A stretch of 64,000 nucleotides of DNA from Cardiocondyla obscurior (taxonomy: Eukaryota > Arthropoda > Insecta > Hymenoptera > Formicidae): contig NC_091885.1 of NCBI RefSeq assembly GCF_019399895.1, positions 372,001 to 436,000 on the forward strand. Direction: 5' to 3'. A model generated the notes under the pieces. The model did not search any database. It saw nothing but the letters and a program-made list of their open reading frames with translations, and was not told where the DNA came from. This document shows positions 18,859 through 30,828 of the stretch, one piece after another. The first letter of the stretch is position 1, and the number at the start of each line of letters is the position of its first letter. The position numbers were made by a program, and so were the translations under genes.

Positions 18859-21329
18859 TTAATGTTCGATAAATAGTTTTAACCGGTTAGCGTGAACACG
18901 AATGGTTTTCCTTCCCTTTTTACTTGTATAATTTATTTCGCCGTGTTTTTCTATTATTACATACGGTCCCACCCATTGCGCGTCGAGTTTCTTTGATCGC
19001 TCTCGCCGTACTGCTTCGTCGTGTAATAGTACGGAATCTCCGACTTTAAATGATTTAGGGTTTGTTCGTATGTCGAAGTATATTTTCGCTTTTAATTTTT
19101 CCTCCTTAGCGTGTTCTCGCGCTAAAAAATTTGATGCCCGTAGTCGTTCTCGGAGCTCTTGTACGTAATCTTCGTACGAATACGTTTGCATCGGTATGCC
19201 TGACACTGCTGTAGGCAACAAAGTTTGATGTCCATAGATGAGCTCGAATGGTGTGAAACCTGTAGCTGTGTGTGGCGTGGTATTATACGTGAACATAGCA
19301 TACGGTAACCATTCGTCCAAATCTGTTTGTTCTTCGTTTAGATAATGTCTTAGATATTCGGCGAGTGTTCTGTGCGATCTTTCCAACGCGCCATTTGTTT
19401 CAGGGTGGTAGGCGGTTGTTTGTATTTTTTCAATTTTTAGTAACTTGCAGGTTTGTTTAAACATTTCGCTTGTAAAATTCGTCCCTTGATCCGTGAGTAG
19501 TTTCTCCGGTATTCCATGCTCGAATTCGATCTTTGTTATAAATGCTTTTGCTACTGTCAGCGCTTCTTGGTTGGTAATCGGAATCGCCTTATTAAATTTT
19601 GTTAAGGCGTCTTGGAACGTTAATATATATTTGTTCCCTTCGTTTGACACGGGGAGTGGCCCTACAATATCCAGGGCGCATTTCTCAAAAGGTCGTTTAG
19701 GCATATCCGTGATCGTCAGTGGCATTTTTGTTTGCCTACTTAATTTATTTTTCTGGCGTGTTTCACATCTCTTTATGTATTTTTTGACATCCTTTGTTAG
19801 TCCGTGCCAGTTATGTTTTAATCTCAATCGATTTATTGTTCGCGATACTCCCTGGTGTCCTCCCAGTGGAGAGTCGTGATATTCTTTTAAAATTTTTTTT
19901 TTTTCTTCCGTCGTATAGTCTCGCGTTTCAACGGTCGTATTTATGCTGACAGTTTTTTCGAGCGGCGGGTGTCTACTGAGCGCGTCTGTGTTCGTATTTT
20001 TCTTTCCTTCCTTGTGTAGAATTTCGTATGTATATTCTTCTAATTTTAGTCGCCATCGGATTAATAGCGACCCTGGATCAATTTACATTAAAAAGCCAGG
20101 TTAGTGGTTTATGATCCGTAATGATGGTGAATTTTGTTCCGTAGATGTATGGCCTAAAATGTTTAACGGCCCAGACTATGGCTAGTAATTCTTTTTCAGT
20201 TGTTGTGTAATTCTTTTCCGCTTTATTTAATATGCGGCTTGCATAAGAGATCGGCCTGTCTTCTCCGATTTCACCTTGCGAAAGTATGGCTCCGATTGCT
20301 TGGTCGGAGGCATCCGTTGTGATTAAAAATTGTTTCGCAAAATCTGGGTAATTTAATACCGGCGCGGTAGTTAATTTTTCCTTGAGCATTTTAAATGCTT
20401 GCTGCTGCTCTATCTCCCACTTAAATTTTTGGCCTTTTCTAGTTAGATTTGTTAATGGTTTTGCTATCTTTGAGAAGTTAGCAATGAATTTTCTGTAGTA
20501 TCCGGACAATCCGATAAAAGATTGAATATTCTTAATTCTTTTCGGAGTCGGATAATTTCTTACGGCGGATATTTTAGACGGGTCGGGCCGTATTCCGTTC
20601 TCTGCTATTATATGTCCCAAGTACAGGACTTCTTTTCGTAGAAATTCGCATTTCCCTGGTTGTAATTTTAAATTGTGTTCTCTTAGCCTTTTGAAAACTT
20701 CTTTTAACCGTTCATTATGCTCGTGGAGAGTAGGGCCGTAAATTATTATATCATCAAGGTATACCAGACACTTGATGCCTTGTAAACCAGATAAGACTGC
20801 ATTTATCAGCCGTTGAAACGTGGCTGGTGCATTTTTTAGCCCGAACGGCATACGATTAAATTCGTAATGCCCCAGAGTTGTTGAGAAGGCGATTTTGTTC
20901 CGAGCCATCTCATGCATCAGGATCTGATGATATCTTGATGCTAAATCTAACGTTGAAAAGTATTTTGCTTGTCCCAGTTGATCTAGGATGTCAGTGATGT
21001 TAGGAATCGGAAATGAGTCTCCAATTGTGATCTCATTTAATTTCCGAAAGTCCACCACAATCCGAACTCTTGGATTTCCATTTTCGTCGGCTTTTTTCGG
21101 TACTACCAGAATGGGTGCATTTCATTGGCTGGTACATTCCCGTATTATTTTTTCTTGTAGCATTTTTTGTATTTCATTGTTTACTTCCGTTTTATGTCGT
21201 TCAGGCAGTCTGTATGGTCGACTATTTATTGGTTTTGCTTTTTCGTCCATGGAGATTTCATGTGCTACCGCGTTAATACATGTTAAAGTATCTCCGTCTA
21301 AGTAGAACGTGTCACAAAAGTTGTCACAC
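18859..21329 (-). pseudogene. E2 Pol: reverse transcriptase, RNase H and integrase, broken
   Basis: RT blocks are intact in order: IVVDFRKLNEITIGDSFPIP, FNRMPFGLKNAP and VYLDDIIIYG. RNase H follows (TTDASDQAIGAILSQ, then TEKELLAIVWA), and then integrase with CALDIVGPLP, TDQGTNFTSEM and the catalytic Glu in NGALERSH. Damage seen: TGA in place of a Trp codon near 21,121, just before the RT core; a one-base shift near 20,085 between RNase H and the integrase zinc region; and loss of the last zinc ligand (CETRQ where C..C is expected). Upstream the frame is interrupted by the insert at 21,330-24,454 and continues in gag-pro. Confidence 0.88.
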
Positions 21330-22789
21330 TGTGACGTCAGAAATTAAAATTTCCACTAAATAAAGTTCAAAATCTTAGTAAAATCGATTCGACCAATAGC
21401 ATGAGAGTGGGGATTCTCAACCTGGTCTTTTGGATAAACGGTCCCTCTCTGTAAGAAATAATCTATGGTAGACTTTAAGAATAATAACCAATATGTTAAT
21501 GATAAAACAGAACATACAGCGACATTCTAAAAATATTTACGCATAATGTCAATTTAAAAGAACTTGATTACATTAATATATAATTTTTCCACATATTAAC
21601 AATTCATGAGCCGTGCGCGACTCATTTTCTTACAGCGCCGTATACTCTCGCGCTTTCGAAAAACCTGTTCTATTAAATTGATAAAATGCAATGCGTTCCG
21701 CCAAATAATCATAGATTATTAGAATAAGTATTTTTCCTTTGAACAAAGGGCCAGCCAAGAAGGCGCCAAAAGCCAAGAGCGCGAACAATAAACAGCCCGA
21801 GATATCGGATTCTTGAGTCGCACACGCGGTCCCTAATTGCTTAATTTATGAGATATACAAAATGGAGGCGCCACGCTCTACCTGCTGACATATGATAAAC
21901 ATTACGGCTAACCCGATGTCTCTGGCTGACTATTGAACGCCAAAGGAAGTTCTATTGTTAAAACTTTAAGAACACGTGGAATAAACTAAATTCAATAATT
22001 TAATAATTTAATGATTGTAGAAATTAACAATCACTTACTGAATTTTGTAATATTAAATCTGTATCACTTGCGCCTGCACTGCCACCTTTTCTTAGAGTTT
22101 ACCAAATTTAATACTTTTAGTGATATCGAACGATTCTATTTAAGGATATTTTACTTAAATACTAAAATTACTTTTAAGAAAAGAGACCACCCATGTTACC
22201 GTATTAGAGCACCCCAGTACATGTATTCAGCGCCTTCCAAATGGCTAACTGACAACCATGCTTGTCAGCCGAGCTGCCATTCCACAGGCGCAGCGTTGCG
22301 ATAATTATAAGCGCGCCGATAATTATTGTTAAAATTACTTTTCACAATTATATCTCGTCCATTGTAAATGCACGTACATATGAGCGCATATATCTTTTTC
22401 TTTTTGCAAAATTGAATTTAAGAAAATTAACGTGTCTACTCTCATATGTACCTGCATAATTTTTATAAATAATTATTTTAATACACCCGCAAGATTTATC
22501 TGTGACTCTGAATGCTTAAAACTTAAATCGCGTGGGAATGAACTTTCACACGGCATTAGATCAGTCGCCAATTCTAGGAACGCATAGTTTCGCGATATCT
22601 AACAATAACATTCAGAGCTACAGGTTTTAATCGCACCGCTATCAGCGCTAGGGGGACCGAAACCCTCCAAATTAATAAACAGTACATGCACGAAGAATTC
22701 CATACGATTTCTCCGCCGCTAGCCGCATCATACCGAAAATCTAAGACGCAAAAGACCTTCTTCCCTGTCGTCTAAGGCAAGGGATGCTA

Positions 22790-22835
22790 GACCTATATAA
22801 GCGGGCCCGCGGCCCGAGCGAGCGTTCAGTCTTTT
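22790..22835 (+). promoter_or_regulatory. TATA-type promoter inside the 3.1-kb insert
   Basis: CTATATAAGCGGGCC at about 22793-22807 is followed 20-25 bp later by TTCAGTC, an arthropod-type initiator, in a locally GC-rich setting. It would fit the U3/R boundary of a large plus-strand LTR. Confidence 0.5.
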
Positions 22836-23214
22836 TCAAAAAATCTACGAACGTCAACTTGTGTAATTTTGGAAGCTACCCGAGGGTCACGAAGCCGCTT
22901 CCACCCGACAACTGTAATATAATCACGCTGCGTCTGCCTGGACCAACCAACTATCCGACTTGTAAAGGCGCTGCGTCTACTCACTAATAAATTTAAAGTA
23001 AATTGATTAAAATTTTGAAACAATTTTTCCCATTTCCAAACTTGATCCTTTTAGCATTAAGAAAAATCGATGTAACTAGTTATTAGTACATCTATAAGCC
23101 CTAGGAGCTTAAAGAGAATGATTAAAGCGTAAAAGTTAATATTGGCCGCTAAGTCGTTCTTCTCTTCCTTTTCTGTATTAAACCATACCTTTATTCCCAA
23201 ATAAATTATCAAAC

Positions 23215-23850
23215 TGATTGCTCAAAAGTGCAGATTTGTTTTTCCGCTGCGAAGCTTGCACTACGACCTGAGAGTTGTCTGCAGTACTCGCCATCTCAAA
23301 ATACAAATCCTCGCATTTTGCAAATCAGATCCCTTTCACTCCTCAATATTTGCTTATTAGTACAGATTTGTTATTTCGCTGCGAAATGTGCATTACGACC
23401 TGAGGGTTGTCTGCAATACTCGCCATCTTAAATACGAATTTTGGCATTTCGCAATTTAATTTCCTTCTCCTCACAATCGTCTGTATCTTAATATATCACG
23501 ATTCCCCTTTCTCCTTAAAATTGTCCGCAAGCATGTGCATAATCGAAACGCAAGTGCACAATTGCATTACGATCTGAAGGATTGTCTGCAAATACGTGCA
23601 ACTCAACCTCGATCAGCATACTTCTGCATTACAATTTCCCTTCTCTCCAATTGTCTGCGAGTAATGTGCTTAATTGGTATTTTGACGCACAGCCGCACCA
23701 CGATCTGAACGGTCGTCTGCGATCCATGCAATTCAAAAACAATAGGCATACCTTCCGCATCACAATTTTCTTTTTTTATTCCATAAAATCATTTGCTTAA
23801 TAGTGCAAGCTCGATGAAAATCGTTTGCATTTACGCATTACGATTTTAGA
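23215..23850. repeat. Degenerate ~125-150-bp tandem array inside the 3.1-kb insert
   Basis: Four to five units share the phrases TTGCTTAATAGTGCA, CGCTGCGAA, GCATTACGAYCTGA, GGGTTGTCTGC and ACTCGCCATCT in fixed order. The first two units (from about 23215 and 23345) are the best preserved, and later ones drift. The array lies downstream of the TATA box. Confidence 0.7.
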
Positions 23851-24454
23851 TGGTATGAAGGAAAAAATATAGAGGCGGGAAGAAAAGGCGCGAAAGGGCG
23901 GAGATCTATTGGCGTTTGAGGGATCTCATCGCCGCAGAGAAGGAGGCCGCCAACCAACCTCCAAGTTCTCCCCCTCTCAGTTCGTTCGGGGCACCCGAGA
24001 AGACCGCTCCGAAAGACCCGCAGCCTGGGCCATCTAAGCCCAGAGGCCCCAGAATACTTAGTATTCAAAAGGGCCATTTCATTACAGTCCACCGTCCTCC
24101 CTAAATAATTGAAACGATAGATCTTACCACTTCCGATACCGAAGTATAAGTCTTGGGCGAAAATCCCCCTAAAACCATAGATCGTTTATTCAAAAAAAAT
24201 ATTAGTAATTGTACATCTAAAGAAAATAAATGCTAAGATAAAAAGATTTATTTTTTTAACTTTCCACGATAAGGCGGAAACGGCTCTTGCCATCCCGGGG
24301 TATAATCGGTGCATGCAGATTGCCCTGTAAACTAAAGAAGAGCAACTCCAACTTAGACCCTAAGATACCTAGAGTGGAGAAATAAATATCGACGCTCTGG
24401 TCCTTTTCACTATTTCCCCTAGAAATCCCTAAATCCATAAGCCGAGATGTCACA

Positions 24455-26737
24455 ACACATTTCTAATAGAGACTTCTTTTCTTCCTCATTTAAATGTTCG
24501 GTGCGTAAGGTGTCCCTCAATGTTTTTTGTCGTGACTTTACGGGCTCCGAGTCACGCGTTCCGCGCAACACGAGTATCTCTTCTGCGTCAGCGGTTTTAA
24601 TTCTTTTTATATCGACGTTCGGCGTGATAAAGACAATTTCGCTGTCCGAAGTGTTTAATATACTTACCGGACAGATATTATTTATGGGTTCAACCAGGCA
24701 GCTTCCCATAAATACTTCGGGTTTACATATTTTCACCTGAATGATTCCGATGTGGTCGGTATCGGTGATGGCTCGGCAAGTTGTCTTGCTGCGAGGTGGC
24801 AGAAGGATCTGTTCGTACGGCATTAATTTAAATACGGTGTTACCCATCGTGAGGGTGCTTCTTTTTAAATCGCATACTGCTCCTTGTTTTTCCAGGAAGT
24901 CCATCCCTAGTATTCCCTCATAGTCCACGGGGAAATTATCTTTTACTATGTGTGCTTTATGTACTATTTCTGTGCGACTTAGGTTAATTGTGGCTTTGAT
25001 TCGTCCTAGCGTGATTGCCTTATGTCCGCCTGTTAATGTTAATTTGTGTTCATTTAAGGGGGTGTTTCCCTTCAATTTTCCCACTTTTATTATAGTTATA
25101 GTTGCACCTGAGTCTAACAGGAAAGTTATTTTCCCTTGCTTCGCTTTTTTTACTGGCAAGGTGATTAATTTTAGCCCGCGTGCTTTTTCCTGTGTCATCA
25201 TTTGCGACACTTGGTGCTTCCTTACCGTTTGCGTGGCCCATGTTGTCGAGTGTCTGTCTTCGTCGCTGCTATCGGCGTCTTGTGCATATGCTCGTGTCGT
25301 GGTATTCACCTCGCGTTTTCTACGGTTATTTGACGCTTCGCGCGTGGCGCGGGTCGGGTTACGCGAGGTTGTTGGTCGTCTGTGGATCTTCCAGCAGTCC
25401 TCGCGTATATGCCCGTTGATATTGCAATGCGTGCAATATTTCGAGGTCGCATTTACTTTTTCGTTTGCGTCGGCTCGCCGTAACGAGAATCGGTTTGCGT
25501 GACGGCTATTTTTACATTCGCGTTCCGTATGTTCTCGTTTTCCGCATTTTTGGCAATTTATGCTGCTCCGTGAATTTACTGGCGGGTATGATTTTTCGTG
25601 TTCCGAGTAAACCCGCGCGGGGGTTCCCTGTTGTCGTTCTTCAATTGTGGCTCCCGCGACTACCTCAGAGAGACTCGTGTAATTACGGGAACGTATAATC
25701 ATTTGGAGATGCCGGTGCAACCCGTTTTGATATACGACCAGTACTTGCTTTTGTAGAGCGTTCCATATACCTAATTTTTGTTCGTGCGAGTATGCGGCAT
25801 CGTCACTCAATGCGTCGTATAAGTCCGTAGTTAGTCGGTCTGCTCTTGCTTCGAATGCTTGAGCGCTTTCGCCTGCTCGCTGTTTTAATTTAAGGAAATC
25901 GACTTGTAGGTGTACGACTCTTTCCTTTTGTAAATATGCTTTTTCTATGGCTTTTATGAATTGCCGGAAATTTGTTATTTTCTTCGTTTCAAATCGCATT
26001 AGCGCGCGTCCCCTTAATTTTGTATATAATACTTCGGCTAGTAATAACTTTACTTGTGTTGGTTTGATTCTGCGCGCGGCGAATTCGCAGGATCGAGTAA
26101 AGTCGCGGACCTCTCTTGCGTCTCCGTAAAAGGTCGGGACTATCTTAACTGCTTCTTTTAATAATACAAATTCGTCCGACTGTTCGAGTGTAAGTCTCGC
26201 GTCCTCGTCGTCGTCCACTTGTGGTATTTGATCTATCATTCGCGTAAGCTGTAACTCGGGTTTTGCCGCGTTAAGACCGGCTTCCATTCGATCCATCCTT
26301 TTGTTTATCTCTTGCATTGCTTCTAGTAGCATGAGAGTGGTGTCGTTTTGCGAGATCTCGGGTTTCGAGTTCGCGATAGGAGAGGAATGAGCGTGCTCGG
26401 ATCGCTCTTCTTCCTCTGTATTTTCTTGGTGCGGATTTTCACTTCCCGAAGGTCCGGGATTTTCAGTCTCGTGTCCTTCGTCAGTAATTGTCAGCATAAA
26501 ATTTTTTCCGTTGGCTGTGCGGATAGTCGTTTGTGCGGAGGGACGCGTTTGTCTGTCGGGTCTTTCAATATTTTCGTACGTTGCTGTCGGATCGTCGTCA
26601 AATTCGTCACTCGAATCATTAAAAACGTCCGTATGCCATGTGGCAGTAGGTTTCGCAGCGTGCTTTCGCGACATTTTATTTTTCGAATTTTCGTCTCTGC
26701 AAATTTCGCGGTCGCGTTTGTTTATAGCGTCTGCCAA
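24455..26737 (-). CDS. E2 Gag-protease with start of Pol, cut by insertion
   Basis: One open frame of about 760 codons encodes an acidic N-terminus, a capsid-type region (about residues 190-400, with IVPTFYGDAREVRDFTRSCE), two CCHC-like zinc knuckles (CQKCGKREHTEREC and CTHCNINGHIREDC), an aspartic protease (FLLDSGATITIIKVG, later GILGMDFLEKQG) and the linker into RT (RTEHLNEEEKKSLLEM). The coding match stops at 24455, where the 3.1-kb insert begins. The few further codons belong to the insert. Gag, protease and RT appear to share one frame. The N-terminal portion is undamaged. Confidence 0.88.
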
Positions 26738-27000
26738 AGCAGGAAGTCAGTCATTTGGTTTTGTAAGAAAATTTTTTTCGTTAATTTACAGTAATAGTAT
26801 AGAACGCATGTTGTCTTCTGCTGGTTCTTTTCTTTCGCTTATGCTTGTGTATTTTTGCGGGTACTGTAACGTGAGCTGCTTGGCTGTCTTTCTCGTTGAC
26901 GTTGTCCTCACCTTGTTTTATCTTTCTGTTTCAGCCGTGTACTACCTGCAACACCGGGCGGTGTAAGAGCGAAAAAAGGCTCGCTTTTCTTCGGGGGGCG

Positions 27001-27019
27001 GATCCCACCGTTGCCACCA
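27001..27019 (-). other. E2 primer-binding site, complementary to a tRNA-Leu-type 3' end
   Basis: Reading minus, TGGTGGCAACGGTGGGATC begins 3 bp inside the LTR. The same site occurs in E3. The complement (GATCCCACCGTTGCCACCA) looks like the T-arm/acceptor end of a tRNA-Leu. The tRNA identity is from memory. Confidence 0.6.
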
Positions 27020-27022
27020 ATT

Positions 27023-27445
27023 TGTTGCACCGGAGCGGTGCACGGGGTCCGTCCTCCGAATATTACACGTTCTAGTGTAGGAGGTTTTACGGCGTTTATC
27101 TAAATAAATATCGTTTAGTCGTTTAAAGTATATATTTGTGTTTATTTCTCCTGGATGTTTTGGTGATAGAGTTACGAGTCGCTATCTTGAACTCTCGAAC
27201 TGACTTGTACGAGCATCGGAGCTCGTGCATTATATATTATTATTTTTTGGTCTTGTCAGCGAAATAGCAGAAAGAAGTGGCCGCGTGCCCTACTGCCTTC
27301 TACTGATAGCGCGCGATGTCGAAAGGCTGACAAGACGGATTCTTAAGCTCAGCAGATTCCAACAGTTTGGCAATCTGCTGAGTTGTGTATAAAAATGTGT
27401 CGCGTGTGGTGGTCAATGACCCGCGTGCGCTGTCGGGTTACAACA
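27023..27445 (-). repeat. E2 5' LTR
   Basis: Reading minus, it starts TGTTGTAACCCGACAGC and ends CCGGTGCAACA, next to the primer-binding site. A clear relative of the same family lies at 62,764-63,182 in the opposite orientation and a more distant one at 29,445-29,863. Confidence 0.88.
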
Positions 27446-27755
27446 GAAGTGCTTGAAAGTTTTATTAACGGGCTACATCCCGATTTATTGATTCGTGTAA
27501 AATTAGAGGGTAATTATGAAAATCTAGAAGACGCTATAACCACCGCGATACAGTTAACTCAAACCTTAGAAACGGAAAATCGCCGCAAAAGATCAACTTT
27601 CTCTATAAAATCAAATCCAACGTCGCGTTCAGATTTCCCTCAAAAATACAATAATCAAACAGAGCGACGTGTAAACGAACCTACACGCATTACATCTTCT
27701 TCTACTACACCATTTATTAAACCTCTCATCCCAGGTCAACCAGGTCCCAACAGCC
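27446..27755 (+). pseudogene. E4 Gag capsid end, split by E3 (continues at 36965)
   Basis: The frame VLESFINGLHPDLLIRVK then LEDAITTAIQLTQTLE is the C-terminal capsid region of a gypsy Gag. It runs into a Ser/Thr/Pro linker and is cut at 27755 after a Ser codon. The zinc knuckle resumes at 36965 in the same frame. The N-terminal half of Gag is missing because E2 LTR sequence ends at 27445. Confidence 0.8.
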
Positions 27756-28163
27756 TGTTGCACCGTGAGGGTGCCGTGGGGTTCGTTCTCCGGAGAGACT
27801 TGGTAGATTCGTGAAATAAAAGTCGTCCTGTGATAACTTGAGTTTTCTTTTATTTTCCTTCTTCTTACAGATAGCCACTTCGCACTATTTTATATTATAA
27901 ATTCTACGCGTAAATCTTGGTAGCGACTGACTGTCCGGGCCGCGGCTGCCCCTATATATCTCCTACTGTTGCTATGCCAAAATTCAAAGCAATCAGCGGA
28001 ATCGCGGGTGGCAACCGCGACTGTCCTCGGACTTCGCGTCCCGGCCGGAAATGCCGGATTATCTTGATCGGCGGTATTCTGTTGATCAAGCTAAACGGTC
28101 GCACGCGTGCGACATTCCGACGTTATTCCCGAGCCTCTGTTGCTAAGGGCTCGGGATATAACA
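27756..28163 (-). repeat. E3 3' LTR
   Basis: It is 408 bp. Reading minus, it runs from TGTTATATCCCGAGCC to CACGGTGCAACA. It lacks a 4-bp CTAA-type stretch present in the 5' LTR and differs by scattered transitions. Confidence 0.92.
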
Positions 28164-28309
28164 TCCCTCCCCCCCTAGGGAGAAGAAAAAGGGTTGAGTG
28201 TTTCAATTTGTTCAAGCCTATTTCTTTTACAAGTTCCCTTTCCCTCGGGGAGAAAAAAGAAAAACGTTGAATATGTGATACGTTTTTCTTTTTTTTTTGT
28301 TGTTGTAAA

Positions 28310-30459
28310 TTATAGATTATTTTTATTACAGTATTTCTTTCTTATTACAGTAATAGTTATAATAATGACCGTAAGTACGGTTAATGTTGTACTTAATCCT
28401 ACGGAATATACTATTATCGTTTTTGTTCTGGACGCAATATTATTATTATCTAGTTCGGAACGCAATTTGTTTAAATCTAAGCTTAGTTGCAATAGTTCAT
28501 TTTTGTTTCGTACAATCGGTTTTCTCTGTATATTTTTTAACTGTGAGGTAATTTTAGCAATGTTGGTTCTATCTTTAATTGGTATTATAGTAATATTATA
28601 CGTTGGTATATAAATATTGATGTCGCTTTCTCCTAGCAGGGTTTTTGACTGTATCGTGAGGTCGTTCGTACTTAATTGACACGCGTCCCTTAGTATTATC
28701 TTTCCTGACCTGATTATGTTAATTTTTTTACTTGGCTTATGTTAACATCGCAGTTCAATGGTCTGTGACGCGGTCGAGTATAGCCATGCTTGGGGCTCGT
28801 TTAGTGCCGTTCATATGCTAACATTAGATATGATATGGCGGGTTTCGCATTTCTCGGGTTGATGTCCCGGCTCGGCGAGTGCTAAGACTTCGCAAGGTGC
28901 GTTATCCGATACATGGTACGTCGCGAAATTGTTTTCGCATATAAGTTTTTTATTTCCGCGGATACAATTATTTATTTCATCGCGGGTTAAGCTTATATAT
29001 TTGTTGTTTTCTTTGTCTAACGCGATATATTCGTGCGCGGTTTTGATTGTTTTGAAAATGTTAGCGTGGTCATACACGGGAAACGGTATGACCGCTTTTA
29101 ATTCGTATGTCGTATCGGTGACGACTAGAAATTTAATAATGATCATGAGAGCATTGTGATCGCGGTAATGCGCGGTAATTGATATATACTTTTCGATTTG
29201 ATTCCAGTTCTTAGGATTGGTATCGAACGGGAATTGTGACCCTTCGGGTAATTGAATCGTTGCATGTAGTAGCTCTGTTATGATCTTGTCAATCAGTAAT
29301 AGCCGTGTGTTAATGATACCTTTTTTAGTCCAAGAGATAAAGTCGATGGTGTCTTGTATGTCAGTCAGTAGGTCAGTCACAAGTATTCTTAATGTTTTAA
29401 GATGTTCCGTCATCTCCATTTGCCGCGTTACTCTATCTATCTGCTGTTGCACCGGGGTACGGTGCGGGTGTGGGTCCGTTCGCCGAAACGTGTACCACCC
29501 GATGAGAGGAGCCGGGTGTAGAAGAATAAAGACTTCTTTTTTAAAATGTGCTGTACTTATTTATTTCTGCGATGATACACTTGTCACGCGTCACGTTTCT
29601 CCTGATAGGAGTGCCCGCGACGGCTTCCGAGCCGTCGCTCATATACTCAGCCGAGTTGCAACCTCAGCGAGTTTCGGCCGCGGTGGTTGACCGGAGAGGT
29701 TCGTCAACCGCGCGGCCTTAATTTAATTGTTAAATGTTCATTTCCTTGTTTCGACATCGGGCGATAATCCCGAGGTCCTTGCCCGATGTCGAAATACGCA
29801 AGGTATTTCCGGGGTGGTTTGCAACCAGAGCGCATTCTTCGAAGTGCAGCTCAGGTTACAACACTGCTGACTTAGGAGGATAGTCGCGTTCGTTAAGACG
29901 CGGTCGTGTTGCTCGAGTTTTTTCTCTAGCTCTTGTATATGGCTTAGTGTGCCGTTTAATATTTTAAGTTGATTTTTCGCTACGTTGAGTCGTTTGCTGG
30001 CTTGCAATTAGCAGTTGTAACTGCTCTTGAATAATTTTTTCGTCATTGGCGTCCATTATGCCGAATAAAGTTTTCCCTACTGTGCCTACTAAGTCTATGA
30101 GACCTCTTTTAACGTGTTGAATTTCATAGATCGCGGTTAATCTGTCTAGTGCGGTTATTAGTTTATTATTTTGCATTGTAACCAACATTGCTAAATTATG
30201 ACATTTATCTTTTAATAATTCGCCGTTATACGCTTTATGTAGTTTATTACAGGCATTTTCCGCGTCGTCAACTTGGTTTTGTAATTTCTTAAATCTAATT
30301 TTAAAGTTTGCGATGTTTATTATTAATACTAATTTCCATGTGGTGTCGGATAAATGGAGAAGTCCGTGGTCCTCATAATATAATCCGGGTTTGTGGGTGA
30401 ACTGTGTAATTGTATAAGGTGCGGTTTCGATTGCGCCCTTCGCGGTGGTGAGCGTTAAT
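28310..30459 (-). pseudogene. E3 baculovirus-F-like Env, broken and interrupted by a solo LTR
   Basis: The coding exon starts at an acceptor-like CATTTCAG at about 30460. The cleavage/fusion-peptide region reads KRGLIDLVGTVGKTLFGIMD (about 30060-30120), followed by a heptad region. A one-base shift lies near 30,000. The solo LTR at 29,445-29,863 then splits the gene, which resumes with DRVTRQMEMTEHLKTLRIL. In-frame stops occur at 28811-28813 and about 28742. The same frame continues to the stop at 28310 with a membrane anchor (IIVYSVGLSTTLTVLTVIII, about 28335-28400) and a short basic tail. Layout matches E2 env, which lost this anchor. Confidence 0.83.
29445..29863 (-). mobile_element. Solo LTR inside E3 env, TSD CTGC
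   Basis: A 419-bp TG...CA unit. Reading minus, it starts TGTTGTAACCTGAGC and ends CCGGTGCAACA, flanked by CTGC at 29441-29444 and 29864-29867. Its ends match the E2 LTR family, so it is the recombined remnant of a related provirus that inserted after E3 had settled. Confidence 0.88.
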
Positions 30460-30828
30460 CTGAAATGTTTAATGGTTAGGTATGTGTGTGTAAAGGTGTT
30501 AGCATATCGTACTGGATAAGTGTGTGAGTTTCGCGGGTCGTCTTCATCGTGGGAATGAAGATGCAGCGTCGGCTAAAGGTTCGTATTTTTTATCTTTGGT
30601 ATAGAGTTCTATGCACGGATAACAATTACTTTCTCGGAGCTTTGATTTATCAAAATTCGCTCTCGGCTTCAGCATCAAAGTTTTACGTTCGTCTCATTAG
30701 TAAGTCGTTGACAATCGCCGCAGCAACGTCTGTCAAAGTTTTTTGAGAAAAAAAAGAAAGAAAGAAAGAAAAAAGAGAGAAAAAGTAATTGTGAATGTGT
30801 TTAATGATTATAATTCTATTGTGTAACT

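Larger units (their letters stand above)
21330..24454. mobile_element. 3.1-kb insert in E2 pol with TGTGAC ends and ACAC target duplication
   Basis: The insert begins TGTGACGTC and ends GATGTCACA, a short inverted repeat of TG...CA type. It is flanked by ACAC at 21326-21329 and 24455-24458. With the insert and one ACAC set aside, the Pol frame of E2 matches E3 across the site. No pair of long terminal repeats and no transposase are seen. It contains a TATA box and start region (about 22795-22830), several AATAAA signals and a degenerate tandem array (about 23215-23850). It could be one very large solo LTR or a non-autonomous element. The class is undecided. Confidence 0.7.
16226..27445 (-). 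mobile_element. E2: Ty3/gypsy errantivirus-like retroelement, 3' LTR missing
   Basis: On the minus strand the order is LTR (27445-27023), primer-binding site, gag-pro (26737-24455), pol (21329-18859) and env (17640-16226). A 3,125-bp insert interrupts pol. The 3' end with polypurine tract and LTR is absent, replaced by the CMC fragment at 16,225. Its 5' LTR abuts gag of the plus-strand element E4 at 27,446, so E2 was probably inserted there, but no target duplication can be checked. It is close to E3 in sequence and layout. Confidence 0.85.

Noticed and set aside
22784..22987. 67-codon ORF after the TATA box in the 3.1-kb insert
   Set aside because: It starts upstream of the likely transcription start and shows no protein-like conservation. 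It is more likely leader sequence.
16226..27445. E2 and the solo LTR at 62,764 as two ends of one provirus
   Set aside because: They are in opposite orientation and the intervening DNA belongs to other elements, so they are separate insertions or recombination products.
28194..28613. Hydrophobic plus-strand ORF near the E3 3' end
   Set aside because: It is the reverse of the Env membrane anchor. The minus-strand frame fits Env and its position before the polypurine tract.
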